Below, in pieces: positions 18,741-27,863 of a stretch of DNA of 64,000 nt. Origin of the DNA: Buchananella hordeovulneris (lineage in GTDB: Bacteria; Actinomycetota; Actinomycetes; Actinomycetales; Actinomycetaceae); the NCBI RefSeq assembly GCF_001907235.1, contig NZ_MQVS01000002.1, positions 248,001-312,000 on the forward strand, in the 5' to 3' direction. The notes under the pieces are model-generated. The model was not told the DNA's origin. It was given only the letters and a program-made list of their open reading frames with translations, and made no database searches. Both the position numbers and the translations under genes were made by a program. Each line of letters opens with the position of its first letter. The stretch's first letter is position 1.

Positions 18741-19335
18741 GGCGGGCACTCCCCAAGCTCTGCAGGGCAGCGCGCAACAGGGTGGCGACGTCGGCAGCCG
18801 GTTGCGCTGCCACCGCGGCCTGGGCGGCTTGTTGAGCGGGACCGGTTGGCCAGCCTAAGCCGGTCAGGGCTGCCACCAGCTGCTCCTCCGTTTCCAGGTT
18901 GCCGATCGGGGCGCTCGGCGCGTCGGCCTGGGCCGGGGCCCCCAGCTTGTTGGCCAGTTCCAGCACGATGCGTTGGGCAGATTTCTTGCCCACGCCCGGT
19001 ACCCGGGTCAAGGCGGAGAGGTCCTCGGTGGCCACCGCACGCCGCAAGGCGTCCGGGGTATGCACCGCGAGCATGGCCAGCGCGATACGCGGGCCGATGC
19101 CGCTAACTGACTGCATGGCCTCAAAAATGTTGCGTTCGTCAGCATCCGCGAAGCCATACAGGGTCAAGGAGTCTTCCCGCACGACCAGCGAGGTGGCCAA
19201 CTCAGCTGACTCGCCCACCCGCAAAGCCGCCAGCGTGGTGGGAGTGGCGCGCACCGTCAGCCCTACCCCGCCGACCATGACCACGGCGTGGTCCAATCCC
19301 ACCGCGCAAACGGTGCCCGCCAGCCAGGCAATCAT
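18733..19335 (-). CDS. ruvA: Holliday junction branch migration protein RuvA
   Basis: Binds the four-way junction as a tetramer and loads RuvB. 200 residues: N-terminal OB-fold ([19 protein letters not shown]), two helix-hairpin-helix motifs ([16 protein letters not shown] and [18 protein letters not shown]), a flexible acidic linker, and the RuvB-binding C-terminal three-helix domain. ATG start with AAAGG upstream. A near-perfect SOS box lies just before it, so ruvA-ruvB may have their own damage-inducible promoter. Confidence 0.95.
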   Translation of the reverse strand: MIAWLAGTVCAVGLDHAVVMVGGVGLTVRATPTTLAALRVGESAELATSLVVREDSLTLYGFADADERNIFEAMQSVSGIGPRIALAMLAVHTPDALRRAVATEDLSALTRVPGVGKKSAQRIVLELANKLGAPAQADAPSAPIGNLETEEQLVAALTGLGWPTGPAQQAAQAAVAAQPAADVATLLRAALQSLGSARRG

Positions 19336-19347
19336 GAAGTAGGCCTT

Positions 19348-19363
19348 TCGAACATGTGTGCGA
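19348..19363. promoter_or_regulatory. Candidate LexA (SOS) box before ruvA
   Basis: TCGAACATGTGTGCGA matches the actinobacterial LexA consensus TCGAAC-N4-GTTCGA at 11 of 12 defined positions. It lies in the 30-bp gap between the ruvC stop and the ruvA start, where DNA-damage control of ruvAB makes sense. Confidence 0.7.
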
Positions 19364-19365
19364 TT

Positions 19366-19998
19366 CTAGCGCGGGCGACGGCGCCGTGGATCGACTGCCC
19401 CTGTTCGGCGCGCCGCCGCCGCGGCGGCCGCCCACCGCTCTTGGGCGGGGGTCAGCGCAGTGCGGGCGCGCACCGCCCCGGAATGGGTGATATTCACGGT
19501 CCCGTCGCTACCAGTGCCCTCAATACCGGTCCCCCGCCACCCGTGACAGATGGCCAGGGCCAAGGCGTCGGCAGCGTCGGCTGGCCGCGGCGGGCCCGGT
19601 AGCCGCAGAATGGAGGTCACCATGGCCTGCACCTGGGCCTTGCCCGCCCGCCCGGAACCCGTAACGGCCGCCTTGACCTCACTGGGGGTGTGCAGGGCTA
19701 GCGGTAGGCCGCGGCGCGCCGCGGCGAGCATCGCGATACCCGCCACCTGGGAGGTACCGGTGATCGAACGCAGGTTGTCTTGGGCAAAAACCCTTTCCAC
19801 CGCCACCACCTCAGGGGCTAAGCGTTCAATCCACTCCTCGATGCCGCGTTCGATGGCAAGGAGCCGGAAGTGCGCGGCCAGGTGCGGATCGGAGCGCACC
19901 ACCCCGACCTCCACCAGGGTGGCCCGCCGCCGCGCATCGACGTCGACGACCCCGAGCCCACAGCGGGTGAGCCCGGGGTCGACACCTAAAACCCGCAA
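19366..19998 (-). CDS. ruvC: Crossover junction endodeoxyribonuclease RuvC
   Basis: Resolves Holliday junctions by paired nicks. RNase H-like fold with the catalytic acidic residues in [10 protein letters not shown] (Asp), [10 protein letters not shown] (Glu) and the [12 protein letters not shown] pair. 210 residues, with a poorly conserved basic C-terminal tail of about 45. I accept the TTG start at 19998: GAGGAG is five bases upstream and the family begins with this 'RVLGVDPG'. The yebC stop lies two bases before the TTG, so the genes are coupled. Confidence 0.94.
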   Translation of the reverse strand: MRVLGVDPGLTRCGLGVVDVDARRRATLVEVGVVRSDPHLAAHFRLLAIERGIEEWIERLAPEVVAVERVFAQDNLRSITGTSQVAGIAMLAAARRGLPLALHTPSEVKAAVTGSGRAGKAQVQAMVTSILRLPGPPRPADAADALALAICHGWRGTGIEGTGSDGTVNITHSGAVRARTALTPAQERWAAAAAAARRTGAVDPRRRRPR

Positions 19999-20000
19999 CC

Positions 20001-20759
20001 CTACTCCTCGTCGAGGGCGGCCATCACCTCGTCGGTGGCGGAGAAGTTGGCGAAGACGTTTTGCACATCGTCGCTGTCCTCAAGCGCGTCGATGAGGCGC
20101 ATGATCTTGCGGGCTCCCTCCACGTCGACCTCAACTTCGGTGGCGGGCACCCACTGCACTTCGGCCGAGTCGTACTCGACCCCGGCGTCCTGCAGCGCGG
20201 TGCGCACCGCCACGACCTCGGACGGGCCGGAGACGATCTCGAAGACCTCACCCTGGTTCGTCACATCCTCTGCCCCGGCCTCGAGCACGATTTCCATAAT
20301 GCGGTCCTCATCCACCCCCTCGGCGGCGGGCACGACGACCACGCCCTTGCGGGAAAAGAGGTAGGAGACACTGCCGGGATCGGCCAGCGAGCCACCGTTC
20401 CGGGAAAAGGCGACCCGCACATCAGAGGCGGCGCGATTACGGTTGTCGGTCAGGCACTCCACCAGCACCGCGATGCCACCAGGGCCATAGCCCTCGTACA
20501 TGATGGTCTCCCAGTCCGCGCCCCCGGCTTCGGCCCCCGAGCCGCGCTTGACTGCGCGCTCGATGTTGTCTGCGGGCACGGAGGACTTCTTGGCCTTCTG
20601 GATGGCGTCGTAGAGCGTCGGGTTGCCTGCTGGGTCCCCGCCACCGGTGCGGGCCGCAACCTCAATGTTCTTGATCAGGCGGGCGAAGAGCTTGCCGCGC
20701 TTGGCGTCGATGACCGCCTTCTTGTGCTTCGTGGTGGCCCATTTAGAGTGACCGGACAT
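20001..20759 (-). CDS. yebC: YebC/PmpR-family regulatory protein
   Basis: 252 residues opening [18 protein letters not shown], the invariant YebC start, with the middle [21 protein letters not shown] and the acidic C-terminal domain. YebC proteins bind DNA in some species and act as translation factors on proline-rich stretches in others; which role applies here is open. Located between pdxT and ruvC, a standard actinobacterial order. Weak ribosome site (GGCAGGC). Confidence 0.95.
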   Translation of the reverse strand: MSGHSKWATTKHKKAVIDAKRGKLFARLIKNIEVAARTGGGDPAGNPTLYDAIQKAKKSSVPADNIERAVKRGSGAEAGGADWETIMYEGYGPGGIAVLVECLTDNRNRAASDVRVAFSRNGGSLADPGSVSYLFSRKGVVVVPAAEGVDEDRIMEIVLEAGAEDVTNQGEVFEIVSGPSEVVAVRTALQDAGVEYDSAEVQWVPATEVEVDVEGARKIMRLIDALEDSDDVQNVFANFSATDEVMAALDEE

Positions 20760-20812
20760 CTAAGCCTGCCTTCCGAGAGAATCCATAAGTAATTTCCGCG
20801 CAGATTGTAACG

Positions 20813-21436
20813 CTACGTGCCGTGCACCTCAGCGACTAGCCGCAGGAAGGCCTCGTGCACCCGGGTGTCGTCACTGACCTCCGGATGAAACGAGGTAGCC
20901 AGCAGGTGCCCCTGGCGGACGGCCACAGCCCGCCTGCCTCGGGGGGTTTCGACGGCGGCCAGCACCTGTACCGTCGGCCCGTACTCCTCCACCCACGGGG
21001 CCCGGATAAACACGGCGTGGAGCGGTTCCTGCCCGGCCGCTGGGTCGGCCCGGAGAGCGGGAGCAGCCAGCCACGCCTCCGCCGAATCGATTTGCCGACC
21101 GAACGAGTTGCGGCGCACGGTTGCGTCCAGCCCTCCCAGGGTGGGCTGGCCTGCCACCCCGTCGAGCACCCGATCCGCCAGCAGGATCATGCCGGCGCAG
21201 CTGCCGTAGGCGGGCAAGCCGTCGCGCAGGGCGGCACGCAGCGGCTCCAGTAGCTGGCAGGTCACCAGCAACTTGCCGATCGTGGTCGACTCGCCGCCCG
21301 GCAGCACGATGCCGTCCAGGCCCGCCAGTTCCGTCGGCCGCCGCACCAGGCGCACATGCGCGCCAAGCTGACCGAGCATGCGGGCGTGTTCCCGAAAGTC
21401 ACCTTGCAGGGCTAGTACCCCAATGTTTGCAGTCAC
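20813..21436 (-). CDS. pdxT: Pyridoxal 5'-phosphate synthase glutaminase subunit PdxT
   Basis: Glutaminase that passes ammonia to PdxS in the DXP-independent vitamin B6 pathway. Class I amidotransferase triad: Cys in AYGSCAGMIL, and His/Glu in TSFHPEVSDD; the oxyanion region reads LPGGESTTIGKLL. 207 residues from the GTG at 21436, which has GAGG five bases upstream; the frame continues to 21475 but without a better site. The partner pdxS lies one gene upstream, separated by a NUDIX gene. Confidence 0.95.
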   Translation of the reverse strand: MTANIGVLALQGDFREHARMLGQLGAHVRLVRRPTELAGLDGIVLPGGESTTIGKLLVTCQLLEPLRAALRDGLPAYGSCAGMILLADRVLDGVAGQPTLGGLDATVRRNSFGRQIDSAEAWLAAPALRADPAAGQEPLHAVFIRAPWVEEYGPTVQVLAAVETPRGRRAVAVRQGHLLATSFHPEVSDDTRVHEAFLRLVAEVHGT

Positions 21437-21474
21437 TTTGCCTCTTGATCGTCTGTGTGGGTGGTGGACTGGCA

Positions 21475-22128
21475 CTACTGCCCGAGTTCAACCACGTGGG
21501 GGCAAGAACCATCCCAGCCCGCCTGCCAAACCTCCAGGAGGTCAGGAAGCTGCCGGGGATAACAAGTATGGCTGCTGGCCCGCAGCTGCGCCACGCTCAG
21601 CCAAGCCACCTCATCAACGACTTGCCGCTCGAGCTCCGTCCAGTTGGCGGCCTGCCGCGGGGCAGAGGAGGATAGGTGGTAGAGGTAGAAAACCTCGTCC
21701 TGCCGTACCGTGATGGTGGCAAAAACGAATTCGCTGGAACGCGTGAGCACTGGTCCCACCAAGTGCACGGGAGGGACGACGATGCCGACTTCCTCCCGTA
21801 GTTCCCGCGCCGCCGCGGCCCGGGGGCTCTCCCCTACCTCGATGCCGCCGCCGATAGTGAACCACCAGGTGCGCTCGGGGCGCACCGCGTCATGTCCGCG
21901 CGCCAGCAGCACCCGCCCGTCTTCGTCGAACACCACTACTCGTGCCGCCCGCCGAGACGGCACCCCGTCGGCGTCGGGCACCCACTCGGCGGACAGTTGC
22001 TGGCGTTGCAAGCGCGCTGCGAGGCAGTCTCGGGCGGGGGGCTGCCCCTCGGCCGCTGGCTCCGTAAACCGCCCGGCGGGGGCCGCCTGCTCGCTGGCCC
22101 CCGCCGGGTGGTGTGGTGAAGCTACCAT
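21475..22128 (-). CDS. NUDIX hydrolase
   Basis: 217 residues. The Nudix box [20 protein letters not shown] followed by VGI matches Gx5Ex7REUxEExGU, so it should cleave a nucleoside diphosphate linked to another group; substrate unknown. The N-terminal ~45 residues are low in conservation and the core starts at [18 protein letters not shown]. The ATG overlaps the last bases of pdxS and the gene ends 38 bp before pdxT, so it is inserted in the vitamin B6 operon. In mycobacteria I recall a NUDIX domain in a membrane protein encoded near pimA; here the possible membrane partner is a separate gene at 27864-28415. Confidence 0.88.
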   Translation of the reverse strand: MVASPHHPAGASEQAAPAGRFTEPAAEGQPPARDCLAARLQRQQLSAEWVPDADGVPSRRAARVVVFDEDGRVLLARGHDAVRPERTWWFTIGGGIEVGESPRAAAARELREEVGIVVPPVHLVGPVLTRSSEFVFATITVRQDEVFYLYHLSSSAPRQAANWTELERQVVDEVAWLSVAQLRASSHTCYPRQLPDLLEVWQAGWDGSCPHVVELGQ

Positions 22129-23018
22129 CCGCGCTCGGCTAACCGGTGGGGCACCGGGATGTCGTCAACGTTGATGCCCACCATGGCCTCACCGAGGCCG
22201 CGCGAGACGTCGGCGATGACCGCCGGGTCGTCGAAGAACGTGGTGGCCTTGACGATGGCCGCTGCGCGTTTGGCAGGGTCCCCAGACTTGAAGATGCCGG
22301 AGCCGACGAAGACCCCGTCGGCCCCCAGCTGCATCATCATGGCGGCATCAGCGGGGGTGGCGATGCCCCCCGCGGTGAACAGCACAACCGGCAGCTTGCC
22401 AGTGGCGGCGACCTCGGCTACCAAGGCGTACGGCGCGGCCAGTTCCTTGGCTGCCACGTACAGTTCGTCGGGGGCCATGGAACGCAGGCGGTTAATCTCG
22501 GCCCGAATGGTGCGCATGTGGGTCACGGCATTGGAGACGTCGCCGGTACCGGCCTCACCCTTGGAACGGATCATGGCCGCTCCTTCGTTGATGCGCCGCA
22601 GCGCCTCCCCCAGATTCGTCGCCCCGCAGACGAACGGCACCGTAAAGTCCCACTTGTTGATGTGGTTGGTGTAGTCGGCCGGGGTGAGCACCTCGGACTC
22701 GTCGATGTAGTCGACACCCAGCGACTGCAAAACCTGGGCCTCAACGAAGTGTCCGATGCGAGCTTTGGCCATCACCGGGATCGACACAGCGTCGATAATG
22801 CCGGCAATCATGTCGGGGTCGCTCATGCGCGAGACCCCACCCTGGGCGCGGATGTCTGCCGGCACCCGCTCCAGGGCCATGACGGCCACCGCCCCGGCAT
22901 CCTCGGCGATCTTGGCCTGTTCGGGGGTGACGACATCCATGATGACGCCACCCTTCAGCATGTCCGCCATGCCGCGCTTGACGCGGTCCGTCCCGACTTG
23001 GGGCTCAATGTTGTTCAC
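22122..23018 (-). CDS. pdxS: Pyridoxal 5'-phosphate synthase lyase subunit PdxS
   Basis: Condenses ribose 5-phosphate, glyceraldehyde 3-phosphate and ammonia to pyridoxal phosphate. 298 residues of the highly conserved TIM barrel: [20 protein letters not shown], the Lys of [29 protein letters not shown], and the phosphate-binding [14 protein letters not shown] with FVGSGIF. GTG start with GGAG seven bases upstream. First gene of a pdxS-NUDIX-pdxT set. Confidence 0.97.
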   Translation of the reverse strand: MNNIEPQVGTDRVKRGMADMLKGGVIMDVVTPEQAKIAEDAGAVAVMALERVPADIRAQGGVSRMSDPDMIAGIIDAVSIPVMAKARIGHFVEAQVLQSLGVDYIDESEVLTPADYTNHINKWDFTVPFVCGATNLGEALRRINEGAAMIRSKGEAGTGDVSNAVTHMRTIRAEINRLRSMAPDELYVAAKELAAPYALVAEVAATGKLPVVLFTAGGIATPADAAMMMQLGADGVFVGSGIFKSGDPAKRAAAIVKATTFFDDPAVIADVSRGLGEAMVGINVDDIPVPHRLAERGW

Positions 23019-23054
23019 TTTGCACTCCGCTAGAGGTATCTGGGACTTGTCATC

Positions 23055-25508
23055 TTACCTTTTGCGTGCCGCTTGCCCTCGGCGCCTGGCAGACACCTGC
23101 AACACTCCACCCGCCAGCAGGGCCCCAAGGCTCAGCACCAACAAGAGCAGGCGGGTAAGGTTCACGGGTGCACCAACTTGCAACGGCATTTCGACCCGTT
23201 TGAAGGCCCAGTCACTTGCCGATCCAAGGATGACCAGCCGATGCTCACCAGGCAACAGCTCCGGGGGTAGATTCACCTGCCCCCGGACTTGTCCCTCCGC
23301 ATCGGCCTCCAAGCTGCCTAGGGTCACCGGATGCGAATGAACCCGGACGACAATGCGGCTGTTAGGGGCCAATCCCCTGAGATCAAGCTGGATTTTGTCG
23401 CCCGCCTTCGCTGTAATTTCCATCTCGCTGGGCTCAGCACCAGCTGAAGTTGACAAGTCGTGGCGTACCACAACTTCGCTTGGCGCGCTCCACCCAAAGA
23501 TTTTTTTCAATAACGCACCTAAACCACTATTGGATCGCCGCTCGGGGTAAGAGACGGGCAGCTGCGGCTCCACGCGCTGCGACCAGGCCACGATCGCTTC
23601 AGCCCAGGCGTAGTGGCCGTCTTGATTCGGATGAGCAAGCTCATTAAGCCGGTGAGCGTTCGCGAAGGTAACGTCATCGGCGTACCTGCGTATGGCGTCT
23701 AGTGCTGCGATGGGCACAAAATAGGGACTCTTATCACAAATAGTGTGCAACGGTTGCGCGAAGTCCACCACATCTTCGGCAAAATATATGGGATACCCTC
23801 GCCCCTGCAGCTCTTCGACTGCTTTGCGGGCCGAACCATTCAGCAACCCAAGTAACTGCTTTCCAAATGTGAGCTCTTTAGCAGAAAATCCTAAATCAGT
23901 GCCCGCCACCGGCGACATGCACGCTCCCCGATTAGCTCCCCATAACATATCAGGATAAGGGGAAACAATCAGCGGTGCCAGCTTGCCTTTACGGGCGGAC
24001 ACCTTATCTGCGGAGTTTATCTCGTCGAGCACCTGCAGGTACGTATCAACGAGCATACCCTTCGCCTCTTTTGCATCAACAAAGGCATCCGTTACCTTTT
24101 GGCCATCGGCAACGCAGTCCCCCATCATACAGCCCTTTACAATATTGGCGAACCCAATATCATTTCCCCCAACCGTAATATACGCAAGTCCGGGCACCTG
24201 CGGCAACGCATCCAGCGCAGTTAGCTGCGGCGGCGTATCGTGCTGCGGGGATGCAGTAACTTCTTTTGTCGTGGCACCTGAGCAAGCCACCATCTGCGCG
24301 CCCTGCCCCCCGAGCAACATGCCGTAAGCCTGCGGTGAGCGATGACAAGCGTGCAACTCGTCTTCGTATTTACCTATCCCCTCGCCGGAGGAGAAGGAGT
24401 CACCCAGCACCACAGTCACTCCGGCGGGCTGTCGCAGAATCTTTCCAGCGTCGCCAATTGCTAACCCACTGTTCACAACCTTGAATGTCCCGTCACTGAC
24501 TACCGCTCGGCTCGTCGGAGCACTGGCCACCACTCGCCACTCCACCGTCCCGGTTTGTTGCGGCGCTGTGGACATAGTCCAGGTAAGCTCCCTGCTCTGC
24601 CCGGGAGCGAGGGCTGGCAGCCGCCGCCGGGGCGCCAAAATAGTGGGTACGATCCGCCTGTTATCGTGTCCCACGAGCAACAAGGAGACCTGCCCCGCAC
24701 TGACAGCCACATTGCTAGGGTTGGTAACCACGGCAGTCAAGGTGGCAGCCCGTCCAGCTACTATCTTTGTCGGCCCTTTGACCTCAAGCTCTAATGTGGC
24801 AGCCTGATAGCGACCAATCTCGGTTCGCAGCGCTTCTGTATCCGCCGCATCTACGTATTGAGCCTCGGTAACCGAGGCAACACATTCCAGCTCCTCCCGC
24901 CCTTGGGCAGAAATATCAAAACCGACGGTAGGAATACGCACATCAAAACCGGTCGACACCAACTGGCGCGCTATTTCACAGGGCGGTGGGCCACAGTTTG
25001 ATTCGCCATCGGAGACGAGCAGAATCGTGGCCGATCTGTGCCCAGCTTTCTGCAATTCCTCCCCTACCTGTTGGAGCGCAGGTCCAGTTGGAGTGTCTCC
25101 GTTAGCAGTGAGCACTCTAATAGAGGCGTCAACATCAGTTGGGTCCGGATTGTTGGCAGGATGAAGCCCCCCGTACCATCCTCCTGGACTACAGCCAGAC
25201 TCATCAGTAAGTCCACCGGGGTATGTCCATAGACTGACCGCACTGTTGCTGTTTCGCAGCAGGTCTGTCATCGCGGCCTTAGCTGCATCCAGCTTATTTT
25301 TCCCCTGCCCATCCTTGTCGTTCATCGAACCGGAAATATCGAAGACGATTACGAGCGGCTCACCTGAGCTGCGAGCAGTTCCTGCGACAGCAGATGGAAT
25401 CTCAGGGGAAGGGGTGGGAGTTGGGGCAGCCAACGCGGCTAGACCGTTCAAGCTCAGGGCCCCCACCAGCAGCCCGAGAACCGCTCGCCGCTGCCAAACG
25501 CGCGTCAT
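23055..25508 (-). CDS. Surface protein with VWA domain fused to an SGNH hydrolase
   Basis: 817 residues. A signal peptide (cleavage near residue 28) leads into a von Willebrand A domain (about 50-235) with a complete MIDAS start DISGS at 57-61 and VSDGES. A beta-rich linker follows, then an SGNH esterase/lipase domain (about 362-645): block I GDSFSSGEG with Ser371, GGND at 447-450, and HPNQDGH giving Asp630/His632. Paired cysteines are spread as in secreted Streptomyces-type SGNH lipases. A beta domain and one C-terminal membrane helix (about 784-804) with a basic tail anchor it outside the cell. The start overlaps the stop of the PASTA gene. Base composition is clearly AT-richer than the flanks. 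Confidence 0.85.
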   Translation of the reverse strand: MTRVWQRRAVLGLLVGALSLNGLAALAAPTPTPSPEIPSAVAGTARSSGEPLVIVFDISGSMNDKDGQGKNKLDAAKAAMTDLLRNSNSAVSLWTYPGGLTDESGCSPGGWYGGLHPANNPDPTDVDASIRVLTANGDTPTGPALQQVGEELQKAGHRSATILLVSDGESNCGPPPCEIARQLVSTGFDVRIPTVGFDISAQGREELECVASVTEAQYVDAADTEALRTEIGRYQAATLELEVKGPTKIVAGRAATLTAVVTNPSNVAVSAGQVSLLLVGHDNRRIVPTILAPRRRLPALAPGQSRELTWTMSTAPQQTGTVEWRVVASAPTSRAVVSDGTFKVVNSGLAIGDAGKILRQPAGVTVVLGDSFSSGEGIGKYEDELHACHRSPQAYGMLLGGQGAQMVACSGATTKEVTASPQHDTPPQLTALDALPQVPGLAYITVGGNDIGFANIVKGCMMGDCVADGQKVTDAFVDAKEAKGMLVDTYLQVLDEINSADKVSARKGKLAPLIVSPYPDMLWGANRGACMSPVAGTDLGFSAKELTFGKQLLGLLNGSARKAVEELQGRGYPIYFAEDVVDFAQPLHTICDKSPYFVPIAALDAIRRYADDVTFANAHRLNELAHPNQDGHYAWAEAIVAWSQRVEPQLPVSYPERRSNSGLGALLKKIFGWSAPSEVVVRHDLSTSAGAEPSEMEITAKAGDKIQLDLRGLAPNSRIVVRVHSHPVTLGSLEADAEGQVRGQVNLPPELLPGEHRLVILGSASDWAFKRVEMPLQVGAPVNLTRLLLLVLSLGALLAGGVLQVSARRRGQAARKR

Positions 25509-26587
25509 TTTTCCGTCACCAGCTGATCGATGTCACTATCGGTGCCCTTTACGATTGCATCCGTTAGATAGACATCAGCCCCCGTAGCGGACGATGTCAC
25601 TATTTCCAGTCGCAAGACACCAGATATATCTACACTGACCGGCGCTAGTTTGCCATACGATACGTCGAGAGCCGCAACTTCTTTCCCATCAGCCAACACC
25701 TGCACCCGGGCCGTACTGTCAGCTTTGCCTGTATCTGCTAAGCCGACACCCGCGGACAAGACACTACCGTGTTTCCCCACTAACCATACGGTGCTGGTGG
25801 GCTCTCCCTCTCTAGCAGTGCTGCAACGAAGAGCGTCAGGATAGCCCCTGCCTTCAATTGTAACTTCAGATTTGCGGCAGTCACTACGACTGCCCGTGAC
25901 CTCCGCTGTCTGCAATGTGTGCAAAGCGGCTGAGGAACCTGCCTGTGCGACAGTTACTTCCACCAACGGTGGGAGCGGTTCCCCCGGCGCTGGCTCAACT
26001 GCCAGCACCGTTCCTGACCGTTGCGTGAGGTCGAAAGCGAATTTTATAACAGCGTCGCTACCAAGGGCATGCAACGCCTCGACTACCTCTTCCTGGGGCA
26101 AACCAACGTAGTTACCCACCACGGCCGATCGTGCTACCGTCAAGTGCACCACAGGCTTACTCTTCTCACCCACCACCGGATCCTGGGCAATCACCACCCC
26201 CGGCTCCCCCGCCCACTCCTGCTCGGTGAGCTTAATACCTGCAGGATCGAGTTGAAGGTCTGCCATAACCTGCTTCGCTTCCGCCAGGGACAATCCACGT
26301 ACGTCAGGCATCAGTAAGTCAGCTTGCTCCTGGAGAGCAGGAACCTCAACGATTTGCGGTTCGGTACGCTCCGCCTGCGGGCCGAAGCGAATGTTGGCTT
26401 CCCACCCGGCCACAAATCCGATACCAACCAATCCACAGACTGTTAACCCTAGCGCCACTGCCCGCAGCGAACGTGATTTGCGAGACTTGCCTGTCGGACG
26501 AGAGGTGTTCGGAGGCGGTAATTGCAATGGCAACGAGGACGGTTTAGCAAGAGGGATGGAGATAGGACCGGTAGCTTCTTTGCTCAT
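25505..26587 (-). CDS. Membrane protein with two PASTA domains and an NPCBM-like domain
   Basis: 360 residues. A cytoplasmic Ser/Thr/Pro-rich segment (1-40) precedes one membrane helix (about 43-63). Outside are two PASTA repeats (about 92-152, beginning MPDVRGLSLAEAKQVM, and 157-216, with VGLPQEEVVEAL), which in other proteins bind peptidoglycan. The C-terminal ~130 residues look like an NPCBM carbohydrate-binding module (STARVQVLADGKEVAALDVS). There is no kinase domain, unlike PknB. RBS AGGAG before the ATG. It overlaps the VWA-SGNH gene by 4 nt, so the two are probably a functional pair at the cell wall. AT-rich relative to neighbours. Confidence 0.8.
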   Translation of the reverse strand: MSKEATGPISIPLAKPSSLPLQLPPPNTSRPTGKSRKSRSLRAVALGLTVCGLVGIGFVAGWEANIRFGPQAERTEPQIVEVPALQEQADLLMPDVRGLSLAEAKQVMADLQLDPAGIKLTEQEWAGEPGVVIAQDPVVGEKSKPVVHLTVARSAVVGNYVGLPQEEVVEALHALGSDAVIKFAFDLTQRSGTVLAVEPAPGEPLPPLVEVTVAQAGSSAALHTLQTAEVTGSRSDCRKSEVTIEGRGYPDALRCSTAREGEPTSTVWLVGKHGSVLSAGVGLADTGKADSTARVQVLADGKEVAALDVSYGKLAPVSVDISGVLRLEIVTSSATGADVYLTDAIVKGTDSDIDQLVTEK

Positions 26588-26673
26588 TGTGGCTCCTGGG
26601 AGGCTAGGACACCAACAGTCTATTGCAGTCAGCCACTTTTGGGAATGTTAGACAGCTCCGTAGGTACTGGAAA

Positions 26674-27861
26674 CTACCGCTGCCGCACGGCGGCCAGTAT
26701 GTCCCGCTTGGCCGCCACCGTCGCCAAGTATTTTGATTCCATGTCTCGGAAGTTGGCGGGAATCTGGCCGCTGTTTGCCGTTCGACTCAACAAGGCCAAA
26801 TTGATGAGGTTGGCGCGAAACTCCCCCAGCTCCTGGGCGACGCGCTTTCCGTGCAAACGCGCCCACGCGGAGGCGGCCCGGCGATGGGGCGCCGAGGTGG
26901 TGAGTGCCACTTCCCAGGGAGCAACCCACCCGGCCCGCACGTACGTTTGCAGCTGCTGCGCGACAACTTCCATCTCCCGGTTTTGCAGCCAATGAATAAG
27001 CCCCAGCAGGATCAGCAGAATCGGGACTTGGGTGACCAATAGCATGCCGGTGGAGATTGTTGCCGAGTAGTTCCACGCCGCGTGCAGGCTGACTGCCAGC
27101 ACGTAGCCGACGGGGGCGATCCGCACCCAGGCGCTCCGGGAACAGTGGGCAGCCGCAAACCCAATAGCTATGCCCGTCATCGAGGTAAAAACTAGGTGAA
27201 TGAAGGGGGAAAGCAGTGCGCGCAGCACGAAAACCTCACCCAGCTGTTCGTTATACCGCACGAAATAGGCAATGTTTTCCATGAAGGCAAAACCTGCCGC
27301 GGTGGTACACGCGTAGACCACGCCATCCACGGGCCCGCCGATCGCGCCGCGCCGGAGCCACAGCAGCAGTAACAGGATGAAGCCTTTGGCCGCTTCCTCC
27401 ACAATCGGAGCCGAGATGACCGCCGAGACAAACTCCCCCTCAGTGCGACTACCGGTACTCTCGGCCACGGAAATGGCGACCGCCGTGTTGAGAAACAGGG
27501 AGACGAGCACGGCCACCCCGGCCCCCCAGGCGAAGGTCACTATAAGCAGACTGCGGGGTTCTGGTTCCCACCTATCGACCCAGTTAACTACCCGCAAAAC
27601 CACCAACAAGGGAATGAGTGCCAAGACGGTGGGCACCAGCAGGGAGATGTTGGTGCTGGACTGCACGATGCCGACGGCCCCCAGCATGGCGAGGAAAGCC
27701 ACTATCCCGACCACCACTTCGAAGACTCCCAGCACCCCGCCGGGGCGCAGGATGGCGCCTACTGCGGGCGCGCCCCAGTTGGGGATCGGCATGCCGGGGG
27801 CGGCGGGCGCAGCGTGCTGCGCCGGCCGCAGATGGGGCGCGGGGCGGTAACCGTGGTGCAC
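26674..27861 (-). CDS. PrsW-family intramembrane protease
   Basis: 395 residues with about eight membrane helices. Family motifs are present: SAPIVEEAAKG (EExxK), FAFMENIAYF (FxxxEN) and PFIHLVFTSMTGIAIG (HxxxxGxxxG), giving the glutamate site of the PrsW/Abi-like family. In Bacillus, PrsW performs site-1 cleavage of an anti-sigma factor; the substrate here is unknown. GTG start two bases after the stop of the upstream LemA-like gene. It lies 86 bp before the PASTA gene, whose single-pass product is a conceivable substrate. Confidence 0.88.
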   Translation of the reverse strand: MHHGYRPAPHLRPAQHAAPAAPGMPIPNWGAPAVGAILRPGGVLGVFEVVVGIVAFLAMLGAVGIVQSSTNISLLVPTVLALIPLLVVLRVVNWVDRWEPEPRSLLIVTFAWGAGVAVLVSLFLNTAVAISVAESTGSRTEGEFVSAVISAPIVEEAAKGFILLLLLWLRRGAIGGPVDGVVYACTTAAGFAFMENIAYFVRYNEQLGEVFVLRALLSPFIHLVFTSMTGIAIGFAAAHCSRSAWVRIAPVGYVLAVSLHAAWNYSATISTGMLLVTQVPILLILLGLIHWLQNREMEVVAQQLQTYVRAGWVAPWEVALTTSAPHRRAASAWARLHGKRVAQELGEFRANLINLALLSRTANSGQIPANFRDMESKYLATVAAKRDILAAVRQR

Positions 27862-27863
27862 GC

